This document shows, in pieces, positions 7,027 through 14,729 of a stretch of 21,403 nt of DNA (within the stretch, counting starts at the first letter, position 1; every line of letters starts with the position of its first letter). The stretch is from Leptospirillum sp. (GTDB lineage Bacteria; Nitrospirota; Leptospirillia; Leptospirillales; Leptospirillaceae). The position numbers and the translations under genes were made by a program. The notes below the pieces were generated by a model that was not told the DNA's origin, did not search any database, and saw only the letters and a list, made by a program, of their open reading frames with translations. The stretch is from NCBI GenBank assembly GCA_027346125.1, contig DAIEST010000264.1, positions 1 through 21,403 on the forward strand. The letters run 5' to 3'.

Positions 7027-7344
7027 CTATGCGGACGGGGGGGCGTGTTCGTCCTCCCCGTCCTTTCTCAAGGCTTCCCGGAAGGCATCCCAGCCGGCAT
7101 GATAGGCTGCGCGAAGAGAGTCCGCTTCAGACCTGAGACGTCCTGCTCCTTCAGTCAGCAATTCCCGTTCGTTTTCGAGGAACTCGGATGATTCTTCCTT
7201 GAGCGCCGCAAGGGTGTGCTGAAGCCGGTCGGAAGCCTTTCGCCTGACTTCCGGAGAAACGAGAAGCGTCAATGCAGCTCCGGCGACGGCTCCGGAAATG
7301 AAGAGAAGAAGCGTTTCGGTCGATGATCGCTCTGAGTTCGGCAT
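7027..7344 (-). CDS. YtxH-like membrane-anchored small protein
   Basis: A 105-aa product starting at ATG 7344 behind AAAGGAG (spacer about 8 nt). It has one N-terminal membrane segment (about residues 11-29, TLLLFISGAVAGAALTLLV), then SPEVRRKASDRL and a long, highly charged helical or coiled-coil region rich in Glu, Arg and Ala (KEESSEFLENERELL). The Gly/Ala-rich membrane segment followed by a P-x-x-G/R-x-K/R-type motif is typical of YtxH-like proteins, which are of unknown or stress-related role. It lies 30 nt after the DUF948-like gene and likely shares its transcript; such pairs are known from other bacteria. Confidence 0.75.
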   Translation of the reverse strand: MPNSERSSTETLLLFISGAVAGAALTLLVSPEVRRKASDRLQHTLAALKEESSEFLENERELLTEGAGRLRSEADSLRAAYHAGWDAFREALRKDGEDEHAPPSA

Positions 7345-7374
7345 GTGTGGCTCCTTTGAGGAAGATGGGTAGGG

Positions 7375-7788
7375 TTACTTTCCGGGAGAAGCGGGACCAT
7401 TGTCCTTCCGATCCTTGTGGCTTCGTCCCCATGCGCCCCGGAATGCCCTTGTGCCGGCGCCGATCGCCTTGATGATCAGTCTGAGGGGAACGGGACCCGC
7501 TCCTGTCCGGAGGGGCAACCACCTGAGAAGGCGAAAGAGAGGGGAAAGACCCAGATCGTCGACCCGTTTCCGGGTGGAACGATAGGCCGATTCCACCTCT
7601 TCGGTCAGGGAGTCGAGCCGTCCAAGGACCGAGGAAAGCCGTCCGATGGCGGGAAGGGATTCCTGCTCGATCCGGGAAAGGGTCCCGTCCAGATGGTCCA
7701 TGAATCGGACGAGGCGTACGGCGAGAACGACGAGTGCGACGACACAGATGGTTGCAAGAACGAGAATGATGTCTTCGAATGTGGTCAT
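7375..7788 (-). CDS. DUF948-like membrane protein
   Basis: The start ATG 7788 is preceded by CAGGAG. A longer in-frame ATG at 7935 would add 49 residues of non-protein-like sequence and invade the divergent importer gene. The 137-aa product has an N-terminal membrane segment (about residues 7-25, ILVLATICVVALVVLAVRL), then an amphipathic helix (MDHLDGTLSRIEQESLPAI, LGRLDSLTEEVESAYRS) like that of DUF948 proteins, and a basic C-terminal tail (RSHKDRKDN). It is probably an inner-membrane protein with a cytoplasmic coiled coil. It is the first gene of a two-gene unit with the YtxH-like gene and is divergent from the ABC importer. Confidence 0.7.
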   Translation of the reverse strand: MTTFEDIILVLATICVVALVVLAVRLVRFMDHLDGTLSRIEQESLPAIGRLSSVLGRLDSLTEEVESAYRSTRKRVDDLGLSPLFRLLRWLPLRTGAGPVPLRLIIKAIGAGTRAFRGAWGRSHKDRKDNGPASPGK

Positions 7789-7912
7789 GTTCTCCTGCCG
7801 TATCAAAAGTTCTTCCGCTGCGGATCGGCAATCCGAAAGAATAATGAGGGTATTCTTCCATGAAGGGCGGTAAAAATCAAAGACAGGACTAAAATGAGGA
7901 GTCTTTCTCCCC

Positions 7913-9634
7913 ATGCAGGCTGAAGGCCGGCGCAACTACGGAATCCTTTTTCTCTTCCTGACCCTCCTGATGTTCGTCCTTTGGCTCCTGTTCCAGCATC
8001 CGGCCAAATTTCGGGGGGCTCCTTTCGAGCAGACCGATCTTTCGATGCTTCCGGGAGACTTGGGTCGCTCCCTGCTCCGGCTGTTTGCGGCCTATTTCCT
8101 CTCCCTGGTGTTTGCCTATGCATACGGAATGGCGACGGCCCTGACCCGGTGGGGGGAGCGCTATCTTCTTCCTCTGCTGGACATTCTCCAGTCTATCCCT
8201 GTTCTGGGTTTTTTTCCGGCGGTCATCTTCCTGCTCCTGCGCTTTTTCCGGAATCCCCTCGACGGCGTCGAGATGGCAAGCGTGATCCTGATCGCGACCA
8301 GTATGGCCTGGAACATGGCCTTCGCCGTATTCGAGTCGATCCGCACGTCACCGCTGGAATACCGGGAACTCCTGAAAGGGATGCAGGCGCCGGGATGGCT
8401 TCGGCTGACCTCTTTCCTCATTCCCGTCACCATTCCGAAAATGGTGTACAATTCGATTCTTTCCTGGGCTCAGGGCTGGTATTTCCTGATTGCCTGCGAA
8501 ATGATCTCGATGGGGTCCACCCACTATCGTCTGGAAGGGCTGGGAAGCTTCCTGGTCGTTTCGACGGCTTCGGGAAAGCTGACGGATGCCATGTTCGGGA
8601 TCGTCCTGCTGGTGTTGTCGGTGATCCTGATGGACTTTCTGATCTTCCGTCCGGTCATGGTCTGGTCCCAGCGATTCCAGATCGAACAGAACGCCTCTCC
8701 CGCGGGACAGGCGCATTCTTCCGTCCGGGATTTCCTGCTGGACGCGGAACTCCTCGAAGGGATCCGGCGAACGACCGGAAAAATCAGGAAAACCCTGCTT
8801 CAGTGGGTCTACCGGATTCTCCGCAGGATTCCTGTCCGGGATCCCCGGAGCGGGCGGAATCCGTTCGTTCGTTTTCTGGCGGACTGGGCCCCTCTGGCGG
8901 CGGGAACCGTTCTGGGCGGATGGATCGTCTTCCTGGGAGCAAGAGGGATGATCAGGGCCTCCAGGGAAGGGATTCCCTGGAACACGCTGTCCGAACTTCC
9001 CCTGGACCTGATTCTTTCGATGCTGCGTTTGCTGGCGGGCTATTTCCTCTCCCTTCTCTGGACCGTGCCGATGGCCTACTGGGTTTTCCGCTCTCCCCGA
9101 CTGGCACGGTATGTCATGCCGGTGGCGCAGGTGATGGCGTCGGTTCCGGCGACGGCTCTCTTTCCGTTTATCATCGTTCTGGTCGTCCGGACAATGCACA
9201 GCATGAATCTCGCATCCATTCTGCTTCTCCTGTCCGGGATGCAGTGGTACCTCCTGTTCAATCTTCTGGCCGGAGTCGGTTCGTTCCCGAACGAACTCAG
9301 GGAGGTTTCCATGACATTGGGATTGAAGGGGTGGGTCTTCATCCGGAAGATTTTCCTGCCGTTCTTGTATCCGTCCCTTGTCACGGGATCGATCACGGCG
9401 TTTGGCGGCGGGTGGAATGCCCTGATCGTATCGGAGTATGTTGTCTATGACCAGAAAAACTATGCGGTGCGCGGGATCGGAGCGTTCCTGGATCGGGCGA
9501 CCTACGGATCGGGCAACGAGATCCTGATCGTGGCCTCTCTCCTCTTGATGACTGTGATGGTTGTGACGCTGAATCGGTTCTTCTGGACGCCTCTCTATGA
9601 GCGGGTCACCTCCCGGTACGGCTACAATGGATAA
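7913..9634 (+). CDS. ABC-type anion importer, duplicated (fused) permease
   Basis: A 573-aa inner-membrane protein made of two BPD_transp_1 (NitT/TauT-type) permease domains in one chain. Each half has several membrane segments and an EAA loop that docks the ATPase: EYRELLKGMQAPGWLRL (about 149-165) and ELREVSMTLGLKGWVFI (about 461-477). A linker of about 100 residues around 245-345 (basic, RIPVRDPRSGRNPF) joins the halves. The architecture matches the duplicated permease class of nitrate/sulfonate/taurine/bicarbonate importers (COG4986 as I recall it). ATG 7913 has GAGGAG (7896-7901) 11 nt upstream. The gene overlaps the ATPase gene by 8 nt. The substrate is not shown by the sequence; bicarbonate, nitrate, sulfate-like or sulfonate ions are all possible. 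Confidence 0.85.
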   Translation: MQAEGRRNYGILFLFLTLLMFVLWLLFQHPAKFRGAPFEQTDLSMLPGDLGRSLLRLFAAYFLSLVFAYAYGMATALTRWGERYLLPLLDILQSIPVLGFFPAVIFLLLRFFRNPLDGVEMASVILIATSMAWNMAFAVFESIRTSPLEYRELLKGMQAPGWLRLTSFLIPVTIPKMVYNSILSWAQGWYFLIACEMISMGSTHYRLEGLGSFLVVSTASGKLTDAMFGIVLLVLSVILMDFLIFRPVMVWSQRFQIEQNASPAGQAHSSVRDFLLDAELLEGIRRTTGKIRKTLLQWVYRILRRIPVRDPRSGRNPFVRFLADWAPLAAGTVLGGWIVFLGARGMIRASREGIPWNTLSELPLDLILSMLRLLAGYFLSLLWTVPMAYWVFRSPRLARYVMPVAQVMASVPATALFPFIIVLVVRTMHSMNLASILLLLSGMQWYLLFNLLAGVGSFPNELREVSMTLGLKGWVFIRKIFLPFLYPSLVTGSITAFGGGWNALIVSEYVVYDQKNYAVRGIGAFLDRATYGSGNEILIVASLLLMTVMVVTLNRFFWTPLYERVTSRYGYNG

Positions 9635-10385
9635 GCCGCCCTTTCTCCGACTGGAGCATGTGGACCGGTCGTTTCTGGACGGAGCGAGGCCCAACCAGGC
9701 CATCCGGGATCTGTCCCTCGGAATCTCCGAAGGGGAGTTCGTGTCTCTGGTGGGGCCTTCCGGATGCGGGAAAAGCACGCTTCTCAGAATTCTTCAGGGG
9801 TTGATCGTTCCGACGTCGGGGGAAGTCCTCTACCGGGATACCCTCCAGCAGGGCGTCAATCCCGACATGGGGATGGTCTTTCAGGGGTTTGCCCTCTACC
9901 CCTGGCTCAATGTCTATCAGAACGTCTCTCTCGGTCTGGTTGCCCGGGGGGATCCTCCCGGGGTGATCGACAGGAAGGTGGCGTTCTATATCGACAAGGT
10001 GGGTCTCGAAGGGTACGAGGAAGCGTATCCCCGGGAACTTTCGGGCGGGATGAAGCAGCGGGTCGGACTGGCCCGGGCGCTGTGCATCGAACCGGCGATC
10101 CTGTTGATGGACGAACCGTTCTCGAATCTGGACGCATTGACGACCCTCACGCTCCGGGACGAGGTCCTGATGCTGTGGAAGGATCCTGAAATGTCTGTCC
10201 GGACGATCGTCATGGTGACGCACATTATCGAGGAGGCGATCCTGATGTCCGACCGGGTGGTGGTCCTGGCGCGCCGGCCCACCCATGTCGTGGAGGAAAT
10301 CCCGGTGAATCTTCCCCGTCCCAGGGATCGGCGGGATCCGGAATTCGACCGTCTTTCCGATCGGATTTTTTCACTGATTTCATGA
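9627..10385 (+). CDS. ABC importer ATP-binding protein (NitT/TauT type)
   Basis: A 252-aa cytoplasmic ATPase that would pair with the fused permease. It shows Walker A GPSGCGKST (43-51), the Q-loop (GMVFQGFALYPWLN), the ABC signature LSGGMKQRV (from 138), Walker B LLMDEPF (Asp 162, catalytic Glu 163), the D-loop SNLDAL and the switch His (VTHIIEEA, His 199), so it is complete. ATG 9627 lies inside the end of the permease gene (8-nt overlap), showing coupling; the in-frame start at 9597 is less likely. The wording ALYPWLNV after the Q-loop and the overall length fit the SsuB/TauB/NrtD group. Unlike some relatives it does not carry the AAA-associated domain at its C-terminus; that domain is encoded by the next gene. 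Confidence 0.9.
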   Translation: MDKPPFLRLEHVDRSFLDGARPNQAIRDLSLGISEGEFVSLVGPSGCGKSTLLRILQGLIVPTSGEVLYRDTLQQGVNPDMGMVFQGFALYPWLNVYQNVSLGLVARGDPPGVIDRKVAFYIDKVGLEGYEEAYPRELSGGMKQRVGLARALCIEPAILLMDEPFSNLDALTTLTLRDEVLMLWKDPEMSVRTIVMVTHIIEEAILMSDRVVVLARRPTHVVEEIPVNLPRPRDRRDPEFDRLSDRIFSLIS

Positions 10386-10443
10386 AGTGACGAGAGTGGA
10401 CCGGGAGATCCGGTCTTTGGCCGCAACTGATACAGGAGGATGT

Positions 10444-10926
10444 ATGGAAGGAGATCCGGAGCAGTATCCGGGGATCAGCAGGATCATGGGTCTGCTGAAA
10501 GTGCTGGAAGAAACGGGAGGCGAGGGAGATCTGTACCAGCTTGGGGTGGATCTCCACCTGGAATTGGGCGAAGAACTCCAGCTCGTCCGAGCGGCAGAGT
10601 CCCTCGGTTTTGTCCAGACGCCGGGTTCCGAGATTGAGATTACAGAACTGGGCAGGGAGATCCTGAAAAAGAACATCAACGGGAGAAAGCACCTGTTGCG
10701 GGAAAGGCTTCTGACTCTTCCGGTCTTCCAGGCCGCTCTCCGTTGGCTCGAGCAGGAAGAGGACGCGACCCTGCCTTCGGAAACGGTAAAAAACCGTCTG
10801 TCCGAACAGTTTCCCCATGAGGATTCGGAAACGGCCTTCCAGACGCTGGTCAACTGGGGCCGGTATGCGGAACTGTTCGGATACCGTGCCGACCGGGGAG
10901 ACCTTTATGTGGATCGGGGGGACTGA
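10444..10926 (+). CDS. Stand-alone AAA-associated domain protein (ABC importer partner)
   Basis: The 160-aa product resembles the AAA_assoc_C domain (PF09821) that in other species is fused to the C-terminus of nitrate/sulfonate ABC ATPases or encoded next to them. Visible blocks are GLLKVLEETGGEGDLYQLG, DLHLELGEELQLVRAAESLG (a winged-helix-like half), ITELGREIL and a C-terminal helical part ending in WGRYAELFGYRADRGDLYVD. ATG 10444 is preceded by AGGAGGA with a rather short spacer (3-4 nt); an in-frame GTG at 10387 would add 19 residues. The gene starts 58 nt after the ATPase gene. It probably regulates or stabilises the importer. It converges with the gene ending at 10930, only 3 nt apart. 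Confidence 0.8.
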   Translation: MEGDPEQYPGISRIMGLLKVLEETGGEGDLYQLGVDLHLELGEELQLVRAAESLGFVQTPGSEIEITELGREILKKNINGRKHLLRERLLTLPVFQAALRWLEQEEDATLPSETVKNRLSEQFPHEDSETAFQTLVNWGRYAELFGYRADRGDLYVDRGD

Positions 10927-10929
10927 TCC

Positions 10930-11193
10930 CTATTCCGCGCCGGTTCCTTCTTCCGTTCGAGGCAGTCCGACTCTCTCCCTGAGCCTCGCACGCTCCTCCA
11001 AAAGAACGTTCAGGCTGTCCCGAAGACGGCCGATTTCCCGGTCCAGGATCAAAAGCCGTTCCTGATCCCCGATATCGGGGATGCCGGCGGTTCTCTTTTT
11101 CCTGTCCTTCAGGTAGTAAAGGATTCCGGCTGTCGTCACTGCCGTCAGGAGGATCGTTGCATAGAGAAAAAGGTGGTAGAGTCCTGGATCCAT
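10930..11193 (-). CDS. Small membrane protein with coiled coil
   Basis: An 87-aa product from ATG 11193, behind GGGAGA with a spacer of about 7 nt. It has one membrane segment near the N-terminus (about residues 6-27, YHLFLYATILLTAVTTAGIL), then a basic KDRKKR stretch (positive-inside, so N-out/C-in) and a charged coiled-coil helix (ILDREIGRLRDSLNVLLEE, RARLRERVG). I do not recognise a family; it resembles small FtsB/FtsL-like or phage-shock-like anchors only in its general plan. It is divergent from dprA with a 63-nt gap and convergent with the importer operon. The frame continues open far upstream, but that part is antisense to dprA and not protein-like. Confidence 0.6.
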   Translation of the reverse strand: MDPGLYHLFLYATILLTAVTTAGILYYLKDRKKRTAGIPDIGDQERLLILDREIGRLRDSLNVLLEERARLRERVGLPRTEEGTGAE

Positions 11194-11256
11194 AAGGGTT
11201 CTCCCGGCGGGTCGGGGTTCTTGTCCTGTCTGTTCTCCCATCATAAGGAGGTGTTC

Positions 11257-12156
11257 CTGAATCCGCAAGAGAATCTCCCCGGCCGTTCCGGCGGGACGGT
11301 CCCATGGCTCCCGGATGCGCTGGCGGTTTCGCTCTGGCGTCTCGACCGGCTCGGGGCCGGGCAGAAGGATCCGTTTTCCCTGGTCTCGCCGGGAGAAGGG
11401 GAGACCGCCGGCTGGGACGGATTTTTTGCCGAACTGTTCGGCCGGATTCCTCCTCCGCGAGGGATCTGGCAGGATGCCGCCCTTCGGGTTCTTGACAAAT
11501 CCGAACGGCTGGGGATTATGATGGTCGCGTTCGGTGATCCCCTTTACCCGGCCCTGCTTCGACGGCTCTCCGATCCGCCTTTCGTTCTGGGCGTTCGTGG
11601 GACGCTGTCCGGGACCCCGGGGATCGCCATGGCCGGAACCCGTCGTCCGACGGTCGAGTCCCGGCGGGGGTTCGAGCGGTTGGCGGCCGGTCTGGCAGGA
11701 TTCGGTTTTCCGATCGTCTCCGGACTCGCATCGGGTCTGGACGGGGCCGCCCACAGGGGAGCCCTTTCGGTGAAAGGGAAAACTGTTGCCGTGGTCGGGA
11801 CCGGTCTCGATCGCGTCTACCCTCCCTTCCATGAGGAGCTTCAGTCGGCCATTCTGGCGGGAGGGGGAGCGATCGTGTCGGAATATCCGCCGGGGGTGTC
11901 TCCGGACGGCTGGCGATTCCCCTTTCGGAACCGGTTGATCGTGGGGCTTTCCGCGGGACTGGTCGCGGGGCCCCACAAGAAGGCTTCGGGCACGGGGATC
12001 ACCGTACGCCGCGCGCTTGAGGAAGGCCGGGAAGTCGTGGTCTTCTCCCAGGGCGCGGATCGGGAAACGGCCGAAGGCCCGCGGATCCTGATCGGACAGG
12101 GGGGCCGTGCGGTCACGAGTCCGGAGGAAGTCATTCTTGCACTGGGAGCGCAATAG
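11257..12156 (+). CDS. dprA: DNA processing protein DprA (Smf)
   Basis: DprA binds incoming single-stranded DNA and loads RecA during transformation, and is also widespread in non-competent bacteria. The Rossmann-like core is clear: FGDPLYPALLRRLSDPPFVL, AGTRRPT, FPIVSGLASGLDGAAHRGAL, AVVGTGLDRVYPP, GAIVSEYPPG and FRNRLIVGLS. The later core differs from the norm: LVAGPHKKASGTGITVRRAL stands where most relatives have a VVEA...SGSL/ITA segment. There is no C-terminal winged helix (299 aa). The start is uncertain. AAGGAGG (11245-11251) points to an unusual CTG at 11257 (5-nt spacer). GTG 11251 overlaps the ribosome binding site and GTG 11173 lacks one. It heads the dprA-topA-trmFO-xerC-hslVU run. 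Confidence 0.85.
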   Translation: MNPQENLPGRSGGTVPWLPDALAVSLWRLDRLGAGQKDPFSLVSPGEGETAGWDGFFAELFGRIPPPRGIWQDAALRVLDKSERLGIMMVAFGDPLYPALLRRLSDPPFVLGVRGTLSGTPGIAMAGTRRPTVESRRGFERLAAGLAGFGFPIVSGLASGLDGAAHRGALSVKGKTVAVVGTGLDRVYPPFHEELQSAILAGGGAIVSEYPPGVSPDGWRFPFRNRLIVGLSAGLVAGPHKKASGTGITVRRALEEGREVVVFSQGADRETAEGPRILIGQGGRAVTSPEEVILALGAQ

Positions 12157-12197
12157 AGGGCAGGACCGGCCTTGATCGGCCGCCAGAGGAGAAAAGA

Positions 12198-14729
12198 TTG
12201 GCAGCAAAAAAACCTGAAAAGACGACAAAGCGGACGACGACATCGGGAACCCGGAAAAAGCCGGCGGCTTCGGGCCGTGGAAGCTCCTCCAAAACAAAGG
12301 GTGCCGATGGGGGATCCGGGAAGACGCTGATCATTGTCGAAAGCCCGACAAAAGCCAGGACGCTCTCCCGCGTTCTGGGTTCCGCATATCAGGTGAAGGC
12401 CTCGGTGGGGCATGTGAAGGATCTCCCGCCCTCTCGTCTGGGCATCGATCTCGACCACGATTTTGCCATGGAGTTCGAGGTCAACCCCGACAAGAAGAAA
12501 ATCCTTTCCGAAATCCGTTCTCAGGCCCGCCTGGCCAGGGAGATCTATCTGGCCTCGGACCCCGACCGGGAGGGCGAGGCGATCGCCTATCATATCGCCA
12601 GCGAACTGGAATCGCTTTCCCTTCCGCTGAAGCGGGTTCTTTTCCACGAACTGACGGAGGGAGGAATCCGGACGGCCCTTGAAGAACCGGGAGAGATCGA
12701 TTTCCGGAAGGTTGAAGCGCAGAAGGCCCGCCGTGCGCTTGACAGGATCGTGGGGTATACGATCTCTCCGCTTCTCTGGGACAGGGTTCGACGGGGCCTG
12801 TCCGCCGGGAGGGTGCAGTCCGTCGCCGTCCGGCTTGTCTGCGACAGGGAAGAGGAGATCCGGCGGTTTGTCCGGGAGGAGTACTGGACCATCGATGCGA
12901 TGTTCGAGCCCACCGGGCCTCCTCCCCGGGTTCCCCCCTCTTTCATGGCCCGTCTGGACCGGATCAAGGGAGAAAAGCCGGTTCTTTCGGACGAGTCGTC
13001 GGCCAGGGAAGCCGTGGACCGTATCCGGAACGAATCGTTTGTGGTCGGTTCCGTCGCCCAGACGGACAAAAAACGAAACCCCTATCCTCCGCTCACGACC
13101 AGCCGTCTCCAGCAGGATGCGGCGAACCGGCTCCGGTTTTCCGCCAAGAAAACGATGATGCTGGCCCAGCGTCTTTACGAAGGGGTCGATCTCCCGGGAG
13201 TGGGGCCGGTGGGTCTGATCACTTACATGAGAACGGATTCGGTCCGGGTTTCCCCGGAAGCGGCCGAAACCGCGAGGGCATGGATCCGTTCCCGCCATCC
13301 GGACCAGCTTCCCTCCCGTTCTCCTTCCTACCGGAACAAGAAAGGGATACAGGATGCGCACGAGGCGATCCGTCCCACCGACGTGACCCGCTCTCCCGAA
13401 TCCCTGAAGGGGTCGATCGATCCGGACCTTTTCAAGGTGTACGACCTGATCTGGAAGACCTTCGTGGAGAGCCAGATGGCTCCTGCCCATTATCTCCAGA
13501 CGACGGTGCTTCTCGAGGGGGATCGGGGGGACCAGTTCCGGGCGACGGGACGGATCCTGAAAGATCCCGGATTCCTGGTGCTCCGGGGCGTGCAGGAGAT
13601 GGCGGAACCGGACGCCGATGGCGGGGGGGGCCAGGACCGGATCCTGCCTCCGCTGGTAGAAGGCGAGTCCGTCCGGGCGACCGGGGCCGAACCGGCCCAG
13701 CACTTCACCGAGCCCCCTCCCCGTTATACGGAGGCTTCGCTGATCAAGGAACTTGAAGACAAGGGGATTGGACGGCCCAGTACCTACGCGACAATCCTGT
13801 CCACCATCCAGGAACGGGAGTATGTGGAGAAGAAGGAGGCCCGCTTTTCCCCTACCGATCTCGGAAAGTCGGTCAATCGTCTTCTGGTGGATTCCTTTCC
13901 GGATCTGATGAGCGTGAAATTCACCGCAAGGATGGAGGAAGAGCTCGATCAGGTGGAAGAGGGCGGAAGAGGGTACAGGGATGTCGTCGGCGATTTCTAT
14001 GGGCCTTTCCACCTGGAACTCGAAAAGGCCAAAAAGGGGGGAATGACAAACCTCAAGAAACTGGAAGAGCCCACCGATGTGCCCTGCCCGTCCTGCGGTT
14101 CCATGATGGTGAAGAAGTGGGGGAGAAACGGGTCCTATCTTGCCTGTTCTTCCTACCCGTCCTGCCGGACCAGCCGGAATTATGTGGAAGAGGGGGGAAA
14201 GATCCGGATCGTGGAGGAAGAAACCCCCGACGGCGAGGTCTGTCCCGTCTGTTCGGCTCCCATGACGATCAAGAAGGGCCGGTTCGGGACCTTCCTGGCC
14301 TGTTCCCGGTATCCCGAGTGCAAGACGACAAAGCCGTGGCCTCCCAAGGCGGAGGTTGCCGTGGCGGTTCCCGAAGGGGAACTGCCCCTGTGCCCCGAGT
14401 GTTCCTCCCCCATGGCCCTGAAGCGGGGCCGGTTCGGGACCTTCCTGGCCTGCTCGCGCTATCCCGAATGCAAGGGAACCCGTCCTCTTCCCACCGGGCT
14501 GACCTGTCCGGTTTCGGGATGCGGGGGAGAACTGGTTCCCCGGCGCGGGAAAAGAGGGACATTCTATGGATGCAGCCGGTATCCCGAATGCACCTATCTT
14601 CTCAACGGCGAGCCGGTTCGCGACCCGTGTCCTGTCTGCGGGTTCGCCTACCGGGTCCGTCCGGGAAAGAAGAGCGAGGATCTGGTCTGTCCCAATGAGG
14701 CGTGCTCCGATGCCGTTCCCCGGAGCTAG
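12198..14729 (+). CDS. topA: DNA topoisomerase I (type IA)
   Basis: TopA relaxes negative supercoils through a tyrosine-DNA intermediate. The 843-aa product starts with TTG 12198 (GAGGAG upstream, spacer about 7 nt) and has a basic Lys/Ser/Thr-rich N-terminal tail of about 40 residues. The Toprim domain follows: LIIVESPTKARTL, SVGHVKDLP and ASDPDREGEAIAYHI (acidic DxDxE). The active site is LITYMRTDSVRVS (Tyr 343), then the IRPTDV and GIGRPSTYA motifs. From about residue 630 there is a run of Cys-rich zinc ribbons: three near-identical C-x2-C...C-x5-C units (two with KRGRFGTFLACSRYPEC-type cores), one variant (CPVSGCGG...YGCSRYPEC) and a partial fifth (CPVCGF...CPNEAC). Several tandem ribbons are usual for TopA. 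The gene overlaps trmFO by 20 nt. Confidence 0.95.
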   Translation: MAAKKPEKTTKRTTTSGTRKKPAASGRGSSSKTKGADGGSGKTLIIVESPTKARTLSRVLGSAYQVKASVGHVKDLPPSRLGIDLDHDFAMEFEVNPDKKKILSEIRSQARLAREIYLASDPDREGEAIAYHIASELESLSLPLKRVLFHELTEGGIRTALEEPGEIDFRKVEAQKARRALDRIVGYTISPLLWDRVRRGLSAGRVQSVAVRLVCDREEEIRRFVREEYWTIDAMFEPTGPPPRVPPSFMARLDRIKGEKPVLSDESSAREAVDRIRNESFVVGSVAQTDKKRNPYPPLTTSRLQQDAANRLRFSAKKTMMLAQRLYEGVDLPGVGPVGLITYMRTDSVRVSPEAAETARAWIRSRHPDQLPSRSPSYRNKKGIQDAHEAIRPTDVTRSPESLKGSIDPDLFKVYDLIWKTFVESQMAPAHYLQTTVLLEGDRGDQFRATGRILKDPGFLVLRGVQEMAEPDADGGGGQDRILPPLVEGESVRATGAEPAQHFTEPPPRYTEASLIKELEDKGIGRPSTYATILSTIQEREYVEKKEARFSPTDLGKSVNRLLVDSFPDLMSVKFTARMEEELDQVEEGGRGYRDVVGDFYGPFHLELEKAKKGGMTNLKKLEEPTDVPCPSCGSMMVKKWGRNGSYLACSSYPSCRTSRNYVEEGGKIRIVEEETPDGEVCPVCSAPMTIKKGRFGTFLACSRYPECKTTKPWPPKAEVAVAVPEGELPLCPECSSPMALKRGRFGTFLACSRYPECKGTRPLPTGLTCPVSGCGGELVPRRGKRGTFYGCSRYPECTYLLNGEPVRDPCPVCGFAYRVRPGKKSEDLVCPNEACSDAVPRS

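Noticed and set aside
7881..7901. TAAAAT as a -10 box for the ABC importer
   Set aside because: A start 7 nt downstream would remove the GAGGAG ribosome binding site, and no -35 is present.
8348..9778. Minus-strand frame of 476 codons opposite the permease gene
   Set aside because: It is an antisense shadow of a GC-rich gene; the translation is rich in His, Arg, Gln and Pro with no domain.
10387..10443. Longer start (GTG) for the AAA-associated domain gene
   Set aside because: No ribosome binding site; ATG 10444 has AGGAGGA just upstream and fits the domain.
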